37,691 nucleotides of DNA from an uncultured Eubacterium sp. (GTDB lineage Bacteria; Bacillota; Clostridia; Lachnospirales; Lachnospiraceae). Where the stretch lies: the NCBI GenBank assembly GCA_947090545.1, contig CAMUPC010000013.1, forward strand, positions 1 to 37,691, read 5' to 3'. Both the position numbers and the translations under genes were made by a program. Below, in pieces: positions 1-7,967 of this stretch; position 1 is the stretch's first letter, and each line of letters opens with the position of its first letter. Under the pieces are notes generated by a model, which ran no database searches, was not told the origin of the DNA, and saw only the letters and a program-made list of their open reading frames with translations.

Positions 1-1127
1 TCAACAAATTTATAAGTCAGGCTAGGGTGCAGGCATCTATCTAATTCATCTATAACATATGTTTTACCTTTTTCAGACAATAACACTTCTAATAAATCTA
101 AAAGCCTTACCGTACCATCAGACTCTTCTGATAATTCATATAAAATATTCTTTTTTGCGTGTGAAAACTTAATCGTCTTGCAAATAATATTTTCTTCTTT
201 ATCGATATTGAGAATGAAAAAGTCTCTATTGCTCCGCATAATAATTCCTATTTCATTTACATCCGCATCTGTCTTTAGATTCACAGATTTTTTTTCAATA
301 TCAGCAAGCAAATCCTCTTGTATCCTTTTCGGTAAATGTCCTAATACCTTTTCAACAGGAACCTCTACCATCTGAAAATCTGTAATGCCAGTTCCAAAAG
401 CCGCTATCATTCTACATATTTCTTCTACATTTTCTGTTTTCGCCATATAGGAATAATCAGAAATAGGCCTGTCTGGATAGTTCATATCTAACTTATGTCT
501 TATCCACATATACACATCCTGGAATACAGCAGCCTGTTCAAACTGCTGGTACAAAGTTTTCTTATTCTGATTCATGATAGTAAGCAATAATACACCGGTA
601 TCCTCCTGTATGTCCTCGGCATAGACATTCAGTTTTTCTATCAGTCCTTTTGTTTTTACCTCTCCTCCGAACTCATACGTTCCTTTTATAATATCGCGGC
701 TAAAAATCAATTTTTCCTTGTTGTCTGATGTTAATTCCACTAACCATTCCGATGTAAATTTGCCTTGATTTAAAATCACTTCAAACCCATAGGCATAATA
801 TTTATCGTTTAACAAGATTTCCAACTCAAAGTAACTTTCCTTATCCTTACATTCTGTAGCAACCTTGCAATACTTTTCGGTATGTCCTTCTGGTAAACCT
901 GACACAACCATTCTTTTCATAAAATCTATTGCTTTTACCAAATTAGATTTGCCAGAAGCATTTGCTCCATAAACCGCAGCAAATTTTAGAAGTTTTATTT
1001 TTCCATCCTCATATACGTGTTCTTTTTTACTTCTTACTTTTCCAGCAATCATAGAAAACTCTTCTGATTTTCCATCTTCCCTATCCGAAAATGACAGAAA
1101 ATTTTTTATATTAAATCGAATAAGCAA
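1..1127 (-). CDS. AAA15-family (COG1106-like) ATPase, partial
   Basis: The gene runs off the left edge; 375 codons are visible, starting at a TTG (1125-1127) placed 7 nt after an AGGAGGTG ribosome site (1135-1142). The N-terminus is LLIRFNIKNFLSF, a typical ABC-type ATPase opening. A Walker A motif GANASGKSN lies near residue 55. Near the visible end come SEESDGTVRLLDLL, which resembles an ABC signature region, and a Walker B (YVIDELD) followed by LHPSLTYKF. This order matches the COG1106 / AAA15 family (RloA-like), SMC-like ATPases often found in defence or accessory islands, sometimes with a RloB partner. The partner, if any, would lie outside the window to the left. The family call is confident; the role in defence is only inference. 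Confidence 0.85.
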   Translation of the reverse strand, partial: MLIRFNIKNFLSFSDREDGKSEEFSMIAGKVRSKKEHVYEDGKIKLLKFAAVYGANASGKSNLVKAIDFMKRMVVSGLPEGHTEKYCKVATECKDKESYFELEILLNDKYYAYGFEVILNQGKFTSEWLVELTSDNKEKLIFSRDIIKGTYEFGGEVKTKGLIEKLNVYAEDIQEDTGVLLLTIMNQNKKTLYQQFEQAAVFQDVYMWIRHKLDMNYPDRPISDYSYMAKTENVEEICRMIAAFGTGITDFQMVEVPVEKVLGHLPKRIQEDLLADIEKKSVNLKTDADVNEIGIIMRSNRDFFILNIDKEENIICKTIKFSHAKKNILYELSEESDGTVRLLDLLEVLLSEKGKTYVIDELDRCLHPSLTYKFV

Positions 1128-1472
1128 CTTATAACACCTCCTATATTGAACAGGTACAATATAGGTGATTTTTCCACTTTTGTCAACATTATATCCAACT
1201 TTTTATATAGAATTATTTATTATAAGTGATTTTTTCTCTTTTATTTGCTATATATCAAAAAACTATTTTTTTGTACACAAAAAGCTGGCTCAGAAATATA
1301 TCCTCCTATCTGTATTTATTGACTTTTTCGTGTAAACCTCTTACAATAGATGCAGGTTTTCATGCTTATCATACAACTTAGCGTGTACTTTAAGTCTCAG
1401 AACAAGCTTCCACATAGATCCTATAAAACCAGATTGAATAAAATCTGATGTACAAACGAAAGGAGTATTCTC
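1128..1472. other. AT-rich divergent intergenic region
   Basis: These 345 bases separate the leftward ATPase from the rightward ferredoxin gene. They contain the ATPase ribosome site (1135-1142), a clear rightward promoter (1319-1347) and an AAGGAG ribosome site about 8-10 nt before the ATG at 1473. The rest is AT-rich and I see no small gene, tRNA or strong hairpin in it. No convincing leftward promoter for the ATPase could be pinned down. Confidence 0.6.
1319..1347 (+). promoter_or_regulatory. sigma-A-type promoter for the EFR1 ferredoxin gene
   Basis: TTGACT at 1319-1324 and TACAAT at 1342-1347 are separated by 17 nt, close to the consensus. Transcription would begin near 1354, leaving a leader of about 120 nt before the ATG at 1473. 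Confidence 0.7.
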
Positions 1473-2243
1473 ATGTCAGTCTACAATATTGTATTCAGTC
1501 CCACCGGAGGCACAAAAAAAGCCGCCGATTTTTTTACCAACGCCTTCAGCCCGGAAAGCATCCCAATCGACCTTACCTGCCGCGATACGAATTTTTCCCA
1601 ATATTCCTTCTGCAAAAAAGACCTGTGCATCATCTCCGTTCCATCCTACGGCGGCAGAGTGCCAGCCATCGCCGTATCGCGCCTGTTGCAGATGAAAGGA
1701 AATGGCGCAGGCGCCGTTTTGCTTGCAGCATACGGAAACCGGGCGTATGATGATACTTTGCTGGAATTACAGGACACACTGGTACATTCCGGTTTTTCCT
1801 GTATCGCCGCAGTAGCAGCAATCGCCGAGCATTCCATTATGCGCCAGTTCGCCGCAGGACGGCCGGACACAGCGGATGAAAAGGAGCTTGCCGGCTTTGC
1901 AAAAACAATCCGCTCCCGATGGGAAGCAGGCACATTGTCCTCCGGCCTAAAGCTGCCGGGAAACCGCCCTTACCGGGCATACGGCGGCGTTCCGATGAAG
2001 CCGCAAGCATCCGGCGCCTGTACAAAATGCGGCGTCTGCGAAAAAGAATGCCCGGTTGGAGCCATTGATGCGCAAGACCCTTCCAAAACCGATGCAGGAC
2101 GCTGCATTTCCTGTATGCGCTGCATCGCTGTCTGTCCGCAGAAAGCGCGCGGCGTCAATAAGGTGCTTCTTGCCGCCGGAAGCATGAAGCTGAAAAAGGC
2201 ATGTGCGGGTTACAAGAAAAATGAATTGTTTGTCGTATCGTAA
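1473..2243 (+). CDS. EFR1-type ferredoxin with flavodoxin-like N-terminal domain
   Basis: The 256-residue protein has a flavodoxin-like N-terminal half (YNIVFSPTGGTKKAADFF, the FMN-phosphate loop type SPTGGT, then IISVPSYGGRVP) and a C-terminal bacterial ferredoxin domain with two 4Fe-4S motifs, CTKCGVCEKECP near residue 183 and CISCMRCIAVCP near residue 210. This arrangement is that of EFR1-family ferredoxins, common in Clostridia; they are thought to be small electron-transfer proteins, but the physiological partner is not known to me. It has its own promoter (1319-1347) and an AAGGAG ribosome site. An 84-nt gap separates it from the broken methyltransferase on the same strand, which could be co-transcribed. 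Full length, no defects seen. Confidence 0.9.
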   Translation: MSVYNIVFSPTGGTKKAADFFTNAFSPESIPIDLTCRDTNFSQYSFCKKDLCIISVPSYGGRVPAIAVSRLLQMKGNGAGAVLLAAYGNRAYDDTLLELQDTLVHSGFSCIAAVAAIAEHSIMRQFAAGRPDTADEKELAGFAKTIRSRWEAGTLSSGLKLPGNRPYRAYGGVPMKPQASGACTKCGVCEKECPVGAIDAQDPSKTDAGRCISCMRCIAVCPQKARGVNKVLLAAGSMKLKKACAGYKKNELFVVS

Positions 2244-2327
2244 GCGCAATACTCTGAGCAACTGTCTTGGTAAGTACCTGACAGTTTGCTGTAATACAAG
2301 TAAATCAGAACAGGAGAACCATGGGAT

Positions 2328-3056
2328 ATGCATAACGAATATGATAATGAACATTTTTTTCAGGAATACGCAAAAATGCCCCGCAGCAGCAACGGTTTAA
2401 GCGCAGCCGGAGAATGGCATCAGCTAAAACCCCTGTTCCCCTCTCTTTTTGGAAAAAAAGTGCTCGATCTGGGATGCGGGTACGGCTGGCATTGTAAATT
2501 TGCAGCAGGACAGGGTGCTGTGCAGGTATTAGGGCTTGATTTGAGCAAAAAAATGATAGAGGCTGCAAAAAAACAAAACGCAGATACCGCCATTACCTAT
2601 CGTATCTGCGGAATCGAAGAATATGAGTACCCGCAGGCGACGTGGGATTGTGTCGTTTCCAATCTTGCCCTGCACTATGTGGAAGATCTCGCTGGTATCT
2701 TCTAAAAGGTACATCAAACGCTCAAACCAAGAGGGATATTTCTTTTTAATATCGAGCATCCGGTTTTTACCGCAGGAATCGGACAGGACTGGATTTATAC
2801 GGAAGCTGGAGAGCCCCTGTACTGGCCGGTAGACTCTTATTTCTTTCCGGGAGAGCGCAGCACACACTTTTTGGGGTGTCCTATTGTCAAGCAGCATCAC
2901 ACGCTCACACAGATCTTAATGGGATTATTGGATAATGGCTTTGAACTGGAAGCTGTGGTGGAAGCGAAACCGCCTGAAGAAATGCTGGAGCTTCCAGGAA
3001 TGAAAGACGAACTGCGCCGCCCAATGATGCTGCTTGTAAAGGCACGGAAAAAATAG
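2328..3056 (+). pseudogene. class I SAM methyltransferase interrupted by an in-frame TAA
   Basis: Codons 1-125 (2328-2702) give a Rossmann methyltransferase start with motif I VLDLGCGYGWHC near residue 46 and motif II LGLDLSKKMIEAA. A TAA at 2703-2705 ends it after EDLAGIF. The same frame continues without any other stop to 3056 and reads as the missing C-terminal half (KVHQTLKPRGIFLFNIEHP, then WIYTEAGEPLYWPV and a final ELRRPMMLLVKARKK). Motif order and length (242 codons plus stop) fit the family, so one base change explains the break; GAA to TAA is the simplest. AGGAG lies upstream of the ATG at 2328; the nearer ATG at 2319 stops after four codons. The N-terminal fragment lacks the C-terminal part of the fold and is probably inactive. 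Confidence 0.85.
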
Positions 3057-3118
3057 GCTATTTTAAGGCTGCTGTATATCAGCCGAATGATACGCCTTGG
3101 CAGTGCTGTACCAGCCAT

Positions 3119-4057
3119 TTATTTCCTGTCCCCATCCTTATTTCGCATAAAAAGCATCCAACTGGCAAAGGCTGCATATAAATCACCTAAAATCAAAACG
3201 ATCCGATGCATTACCGCAGCTAAGATTACAAGCTCTTCCTGGAAAAAAGGCGACAAGATACTGACTAAAACCGCCTCGCGCACACCGATTCCACCTGGTG
3301 CGCCAGGCGTTACAAATCCAAGAAACACAGCAACATAATTTGCAGACAACACGATAAACACATTGCGAAAACCAACTGTTCCATATTGCCCAAGCAATAC
3401 AACATACTCCATGGCAGAGAGTATTGTCCCAAAAGAACATAGTAAAAAAGACAGGAAAAATGTGTCCCAAAATACACGCGACCGAACAAAATTCATACAT
3501 ACGGATACATATTTATTTTTTCTAAGGCAATAAAAAACTATACAAGCCAGCAGGAATAAAATACAAAATACAACCGCTATTTTTTTGAAAAAAACTTCTG
3601 AAAACCAATCATCTGTTTTTCCTGTTATATTAGGCACACAAAAAAGCGCACAGCAGCATACCATAGATAGCGTACTATATAAAATTTCCAAAACAGATGC
3701 TTTTATAAGCGCTGCCTGACTTATTCCCAACTCAGCTCCAAAAAATTGCCTGCCCGCATAATGTCCAATATTGCCAGGCAGATATTTCATTAGGTTCGCC
3801 TGCGCATAAGCACGAAAGGAACTGCCTGTCTGAACGAAGTTCCCGGAGAAAAACTGAAGGCTGAGCTTCCAGCAATACGAATTTATGAAAATTACGAGAA
3901 TGGCAAAAAACGGCATAATCATTGTCATTGCCATGTTCATCGGTGTTATCAGTTTTGCAAAGTCTACATGCAAAGCCATCATACGCTGAACCAAAAAGAG
4001 GACAGCCAAAACCGTCAGTACCATGCCTATCCCATTCATAACTTTGCTCTTTTTCAA
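3119..4057 (-). CDS. flippase-like / LPG-synthase-type transmembrane protein (UPF0104)
   Basis: This 312-residue, strongly hydrophobic protein has about eight membrane helices. It carries the family landmarks KYLPGNIGHYAGR near residue 95 and GFVTPGAPGGIGVREAVL near residue 265, typical of the lysylphosphatidylglycerol-synthase TM-region / AglD-like family. Members sit in glycan clusters and are suspected of moving or modifying lipid-linked sugars; direct biochemical evidence is thin. The start is a TTG at 4055-4057 about 11 nt after AAAGGAG; an ATG seven codons in (4037-4039) is an alternative. It is the last gene of the polysaccharide operon, after a gap of about 170-220 nt, and meets the plus-strand methyltransferase pseudogene tail to tail. 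Confidence 0.8.
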   Translation of the reverse strand: MKKSKVMNGIGMVLTVLAVLFLVQRMMALHVDFAKLITPMNMAMTMIMPFFAILVIFINSYCWKLSLQFFSGNFVQTGSSFRAYAQANLMKYLPGNIGHYAGRQFFGAELGISQAALIKASVLEILYSTLSMVCCCALFCVPNITGKTDDWFSEVFFKKIAVVFCILFLLACIVFYCLRKNKYVSVCMNFVRSRVFWDTFFLSFLLCSFGTILSAMEYVVLLGQYGTVGFRNVFIVLSANYVAVFLGFVTPGAPGGIGVREAVLVSILSPFFQEELVILAAVMHRIVLILGDLYAAFASWMLFMRNKDGDRK

Positions 4058-4281
4058 GTGCTTCTATTCTCCTTTCGTAAAAACAATATTGTATCTTTTC
4101 AGCCTTCTTCCTATATTTTCTTCAGCAGCTTTGGCCTGCACACCTTTTTGCCTGCACATTTCCTCGTATTCCTGGCACGCAGCTTTCTCTTTTCTACATA
4201 GCCGTCAATGCTCGTACACGGAAGGCTGTTACTCCTTTACCCTGACAAGCAGGATGATCCAGGGACAAGCCGATGCAGCTT

Positions 4282-4857
4282 TCACAAGCTCTGTTTTACC
4301 CCCCCCTTTTCCAAAACCAACTTTTGAAATGACCGCTTATTCCAGTGTTGTACATGCCCCGGCGTATTGCCAAGCCTGCCCAGGTATTTTCCGCGCGCCA
4401 TATTTAAAATCCTCCAAAGCGGCTCGTTTGGCACCGTAAGAAAAAGATACCCTTGACACACATTCAGGAGGCTTTGGACAGCAAGCGCTGGGTCATCCAT
4501 ATGCTCTAACACCTCGCTTGCCACAACCAAATCATAGCTGCGCCCTTTTGGTATTTCGTAAATACTCCCTACACGGAATGAAACATTTGGGCATTTTTTC
4601 TGTGCTTTCGCCACACAGCTTCTACTGATGTCAAATGCTTCCAGACTTGCACTTTTTCCATATTTTTTATACAGAAACCTTGTAAATTCCCCCTCTCCGC
4701 AGCCCGCTTCCAAAATAGCTCCCGTTTTAGACTTTACTTCCTTTAAAACCACCTCGCATTTATGAAAAAAATGTTTCATCAGCAACTGTTCTATTTTGTT
4801 TTTTGTATGGTATTTGTCATAATAATTACCTTCTGGCTGTAACTCCTGCCCCTTCAT
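4282..4857 (-). CDS. class I SAM methyltransferase with a poly-G tract that shifts its C-terminus
   Basis: Motif I is ILEAGCGEGEFTRFLYKK, motif II LEAFDISRSCVAKA, and the later acidic motif YDLVVASEVLEHMDDP, all typical of Methyltransf_11/12 enzymes in glycan clusters. I start it at the ATG 4855-4857 (MKGQELQ), which follows GAGAGGGGTG, rather than at the upstream ATG at 4875, so it overlaps the previous gene by 32 nt. The last codons run through eight G on the coding strand (4299-4306) and end VKQSL-stop. With nine G the frame would continue as KTELVKAASACPWIILLV and stop at 4229-4231. That ending, with a PW before a hydrophobic strand, looks like the usual final strand of these enzymes. As assembled the protein therefore lacks about 23 native residues and may be off or altered. 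Confidence 0.8.
   Translation of the reverse strand: MKGQELQPEGNYYDKYHTKNKIEQLLMKHFFHKCEVVLKEVKSKTGAILEAGCGEGEFTRFLYKKYGKSASLEAFDISRSCVAKAQKKCPNVSFRVGSIYEIPKGRSYDLVVASEVLEHMDDPALAVQSLLNVCQGYLFLTVPNEPLWRILNMARGKYLGRLGNTPGHVQHWNKRSFQKLVLEKGGVKQSL
4299..4306 (-). repeat. poly-G tract (G8 on the coding strand) in the methyltransferase gene
   Basis: Eight C on the plus strand are eight G in the mRNA sense of the methyltransferase. Eight G gives the short VKQSL ending, nine G gives the conserved-looking ending to 4229, and seven G stops at once (GGG GGG TAA). Such tracts are typical slipped-strand contingency sites; a homopolymer miscount in the assembly is the alternative. Confidence 0.8.
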
Positions 4858-5851
4858 CCCATTCACCCCTCTCACAGAAAGTTCCTTCTATCTCTGCACT
4901 GGCAGCCTGGCTGCCGCCATAGGCAAGCCTGCGCACCTGATACTGCACATCCTCCAGGATCTTCCGGTTCGACGCAATAATATCTGCTTGCAGCCCAATC
5001 ATATAGGTCATAAATCCGATCATCAATAACGTGCTTGCCAGGATCAGAGACTGTACATGCCCACCAGCATTTCCCAGGCACATATGCACCAAAAAACGTA
5101 TCCCAACGCCCATCCCAGCAACAAAGGGAATGGAGCCTAAAATTGTAAAAAACTGCAAAGGCTTATACATCATAAATGCACGGATAATCGTCAGCATCGA
5201 TTTTTTTACATACCCGAACATACTGCCAAACAGCCTGGACGGGCGAAGCTGTGCGTTCGTGCGGATAGGCACCGAGTCCATAGCCATCCGTTCCCTTCCA
5301 GCCTGCACAATCGTCTCCAACGTATAGGTATATTCATTCGTCACATTCAGGCGCATCGCCGCATCCCTGCTGTATGCGCGAAACCCGCTCGGCGCGTCCG
5401 GGATATCCGTTTTGGAAGCTTTTCGCACGACCCAGCTTCCAAAATGCTGGAGTTTCTTTTTTAATGGAGAAAAATGCTCTGTCTGGTCAATCGGGCGTTC
5501 CCCGATCACGATATCCGCTTTCCCTTCCAAAATCGGGCGCACCAGCTTTTCGATATCAGCGCCGCAATACTGGTTGTCCGCATCCGTATTGACAATAATG
5601 TCCGCCTGGTTTCTTAAACACGCGTCCATGCCAGCCATAAATCCTTTTGCCAGCCCTTTATTCCTGGTAAAATTTACAACGTAATGGACGCCCCAGTTTT
5701 TCGCCACTTCCACCGTGCGGTCACTGCTTCCGTCATTGATAATTAAATACTCGATCGCATCAATCCCATCTATTTGCTTTGGCAAATCATTTAATGCTAT
5801 TTGCAGTGTCTCTGCTTCGTTGTAGCATGGTATCTGAATGATTAGCTTCAT
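4826..5851 (-). CDS. GT2 polyprenyl-phosphate glycosyltransferase (DPM1-like)
   Basis: This is a 341-residue family-2 glycosyltransferase. It has the GT-A start KLIIQIPCYNEAETL, the nucleotide-binding LIINDGSSDRT, and a DXD-type NTDADNQY near residue 88. The catalytic domain (about 1-215) is followed by two membrane helices (about 228-252 and 265-287) and a cytoplasmic tail. This layout is that of dolichol/undecaprenyl-phosphate sugar transferases, which load a sugar onto the lipid carrier at the inner face of the membrane for a GT-C enzyme to use outside. The start ATG follows GGAGAAATTAAC. Its 3' end overlaps the start of the methyltransferase. The sugar donor cannot be told from sequence. 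Confidence 0.88.
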   Translation of the reverse strand: MKLIIQIPCYNEAETLQIALNDLPKQIDGIDAIEYLIINDGSSDRTVEVAKNWGVHYVVNFTRNKGLAKGFMAGMDACLRNQADIIVNTDADNQYCGADIEKLVRPILEGKADIVIGERPIDQTEHFSPLKKKLQHFGSWVVRKASKTDIPDAPSGFRAYSRDAAMRLNVTNEYTYTLETIVQAGRERMAMDSVPIRTNAQLRPSRLFGSMFGYVKKSMLTIIRAFMMYKPLQFFTILGSIPFVAGMGVGIRFLVHMCLGNAGGHVQSLILASTLLMIGFMTYMIGLQADIIASNRKILEDVQYQVRRLAYGGSQAASAEIEGTFCERGEWDEGAGVTARR

Positions 5852-5885
5852 GTTAATTTCTCCATTTCCATTTTTTCTGATCGTT

Positions 5886-6839
5886 TTACTGCTGTATTAC
5901 ATCACGGATTTCAACCTGATAGATATTTACATGTTCCTGTGTAAAATCAGTTTTTACATATGGAGCGTATTTTTCTCGCACTTGAATATACAATGTTCCT
6001 TCTTCCTTGTAAAATTCCGGCTCCATAATAAAGCTTCCAAGTCCGTTTTCCCCAACTGTCATATCCTTATAAAATTCATGGTTCACCCATACCTCATAGA
6101 TCCCTGCTTCTTCCTTCGTCTGAATGGCAAATCCTGAAGCACCATTTTCATCCAGATTAAATCCTTCGTTGCTAACGATCTTATCTGGATAAGTCTGTAC
6201 AATCTCCACACTCCTTGCAGGCGACTTTAACGCAACCGGAGCATGATAGATCCCATACGTTTTGTCCAGATATTCGCAAGTAACAGCGGGGGTTTCCAAA
6301 TATTTGTCAGAAACTTCACAAAAAACCAGCCCTGCATTTTTTCCCGTATGTATATCAGATACCTGTTCGCTGCTTAACAGGCGGATTCTGTGGTACCCTT
6401 TTAGATCTTTGGCATCTCCCTTCTTTGGCGCCCATGACATCAGCAAATGGGTCTTTGGCGTACTCCAAAACCTCATATCATAATCCAAATCTGGCGCAGG
6501 TGTATCATTGACCAAAAACTCAAATTGTTCCATATCATTTTGATCTGCAAATGTACTCAATGCTGCCCCAAAGCATCCGCGTTTTTCAAATCCATTTCGT
6601 TCTACTGTAACCATGCTTCCAAGAAAAAAGGTCAGTAAAAGAAAAATCGTAACAGTCTTTTGATACCACTGCTTTTTCCATATCAAAACGATTAGTTTTA
6701 TTACTGTGCAAAAAACAACGAGCCCATACAGCTTGTATAAATATAAAATTTCTCTGGTATGAAACGTCTCTAAAAAACCATTTCTTAGATCAAAAATATT
6801 TCCTTTTACCAAAATAAAAACAGAAAAACATATCAACAA
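5886..6839 (-). CDS. C-terminal part of a split GT-C-like membrane protein (extracytoplasmic domain)
   Basis: This frame of 317 codons begins nominally at a TTG (6837-6839), 12 nt after the TAG that ends the upstream frame, and is in the same reading frame. It opens inside a membrane helix (LLICFSVFILVKG), has two more helices to about residue 75, and then a soluble domain of about 240 residues to EIRDVIQQ. The soluble part resembles the extracytoplasmic tail of large GT-C proteins in layout only; I recognise no named domain. The only Shine-Dalgarno-like sequence (GAGG) is 2 nt from the TTG, too close. I therefore regard this as the second half of one ~693-codon gene spanning 5886-7967, not an independent gene, though reinitiation is possible. 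Confidence 0.7.
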   Translation of the reverse strand: MLICFSVFILVKGNIFDLRNGFLETFHTREILYLYKLYGLVVFCTVIKLIVLIWKKQWYQKTVTIFLLLTFFLGSMVTVERNGFEKRGCFGAALSTFADQNDMEQFEFLVNDTPAPDLDYDMRFWSTPKTHLLMSWAPKKGDAKDLKGYHRIRLLSSEQVSDIHTGKNAGLVFCEVSDKYLETPAVTCEYLDKTYGIYHAPVALKSPARSVEIVQTYPDKIVSNEGFNLDENGASGFAIQTKEEAGIYEVWVNHEFYKDMTVGENGLGSFIMEPEFYKEEGTLYIQVREKYAPYVKTDFTQEHVNIYQVEIRDVIQQ

Positions 6840-6851
6840 AACCTCTACAAA

Positions 6852-7967
6852 CTAGTATAACAGCAAATATTTCTTGTTTTGCTCAAGATCTATTTTATTT
6901 TCTAAAATTTTCGCTATAATAATCCACATAGCAGGTATATAAATTAAATATCTTCCCAAAATATAAGCAACGTTTGGATAATTATAATCCGCACGCCAAG
7001 AATGACGTACCGCAGTCACAAAAAGCATCACACTGATTCCCATAAACAAAAATATAGACTTTGCATATCGTTCCTCAATTTCACCTCTTATGCTTTCTTG
7101 TACCGCATAAGCATTGATTGCAAACGTATACAATACTGCAAGTACTATATATGCTGTATACAAAATAATCATACGGGCAAGTGCCGTACCTGTTGCGTAA
7201 GAAGCAACTGCTTCTTTGCCGATGCCGTTACTTACCTGCAAACCAAGAATCTCTCCAAACGGATATCCCTGTAATAATCTTAAAAGTACCCATCCGCCGT
7301 ATACAGCAATGTATCCGAACAATATTGCTAATCCTTTTATAATCTTTTGTTTGTTCCAATTCATTTTCCACTTTTTATTTTCACCAAGCTCTATAATCCA
7401 AATAAAAGCAAACACTGGCAAAATCACAATTGTAATATATCTCGTCAACTGTAATATAGCGAATAATATTCCTAAAAATACACATTTTATTATTGCAATA
7501 TTAGAATCAAACAGTGCTTTCAAATAAAAATACAAGGTTAAAAACAACAACGGAAAATATAAATTTTCACTCATAATACTTGTGCACATTGTATACTGCC
7601 AAGGAAGCAGAGCAATGATAAATACACCCATAAAGCTGGTTTTTCGGTCTGTAAATAACCTGCATATTTTCCATATGGCAAAGTAAACAACAATAGACAA
7701 CGCTACGTTTATGCCTTTCATAACTGTGTAAAAATCCTGAAAGAAAAAAGCTACTGACAAGATTAGTGAATACACCGGCGGATAATTTGTAACCCAATAT
7801 CTCTGCTCAGAAAACAACTCCATCGCGCCTTTTTTATACAACCATTCATCAAAATATAAAATTGGTCCAGGAATGTCCATAATCAGAACGATTTTCACGA
7901 CAAATGTTATAGCTGTCAAGATCCCAAACGCGATCACCCATCTGTCAATATTGGTTCTTATTTTCAT
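6852..7967 (-). CDS. N-terminal part of a split GT-C-like membrane glycosyltransferase
   Basis: The frame gives 371 residues with about nine membrane helices. The first loop holds a DEW acidic motif (YFDEWLYKKGAMELF near residue 40) and TNYPPVYSL, typical of GT-C/ArnT-like lipid-linked sugar transferases acting on the outer face of the membrane. Its ATG overlaps the stop of the GtrB-like gene (ATGA, 7964-7967), so the two are translationally coupled, which fits a GtrB/GT-C pair. It ends at TAG 6852-6854 just inside a new hydrophobic stretch (KYLLLY). Reading through the TAG completes a helix and leads into the next frame, so the gene is probably broken by one amber codon. Base composition is more AT-rich than in neighbouring genes. 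Confidence 0.75.
   Translation of the reverse strand: MKIRTNIDRWVIAFGILTAITFVVKIVLIMDIPGPILYFDEWLYKKGAMELFSEQRYWVTNYPPVYSLILSVAFFFQDFYTVMKGINVALSIVVYFAIWKICRLFTDRKTSFMGVFIIALLPWQYTMCTSIMSENLYFPLLFLTLYFYLKALFDSNIAIIKCVFLGILFAILQLTRYITIVILPVFAFIWIIELGENKKWKMNWNKQKIIKGLAILFGYIAVYGGWVLLRLLQGYPFGEILGLQVSNGIGKEAVASYATGTALARMIILYTAYIVLAVLYTFAINAYAVQESIRGEIEERYAKSIFLFMGISVMLFVTAVRHSWRADYNYPNVAYILGRYLIYIPAMWIIIAKILENKIDLEQNKKYLLLY

Noticed and set aside
1448-1750. A 100-codon frame starting before the ferredoxin gene
   Set aside because: Out of frame with the EFR1 gene, which has the 4Fe-4S motifs and the ribosome site.
3057-3118. Possible bidirectional terminator between the broken methyltransferase and the flippase-like gene
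   Set aside because: Only a 5-bp stem (GGCTG/CAGCC) with a poor T-run; too weak to call.
2703-6854. Stop-codon recoding as an explanation for TAA at 2703 and TAG at 6852
   Set aside because: Two different stop codons, both used normally as terminators elsewhere in the window, and no recoding signals seen; simple mutations are more likely.
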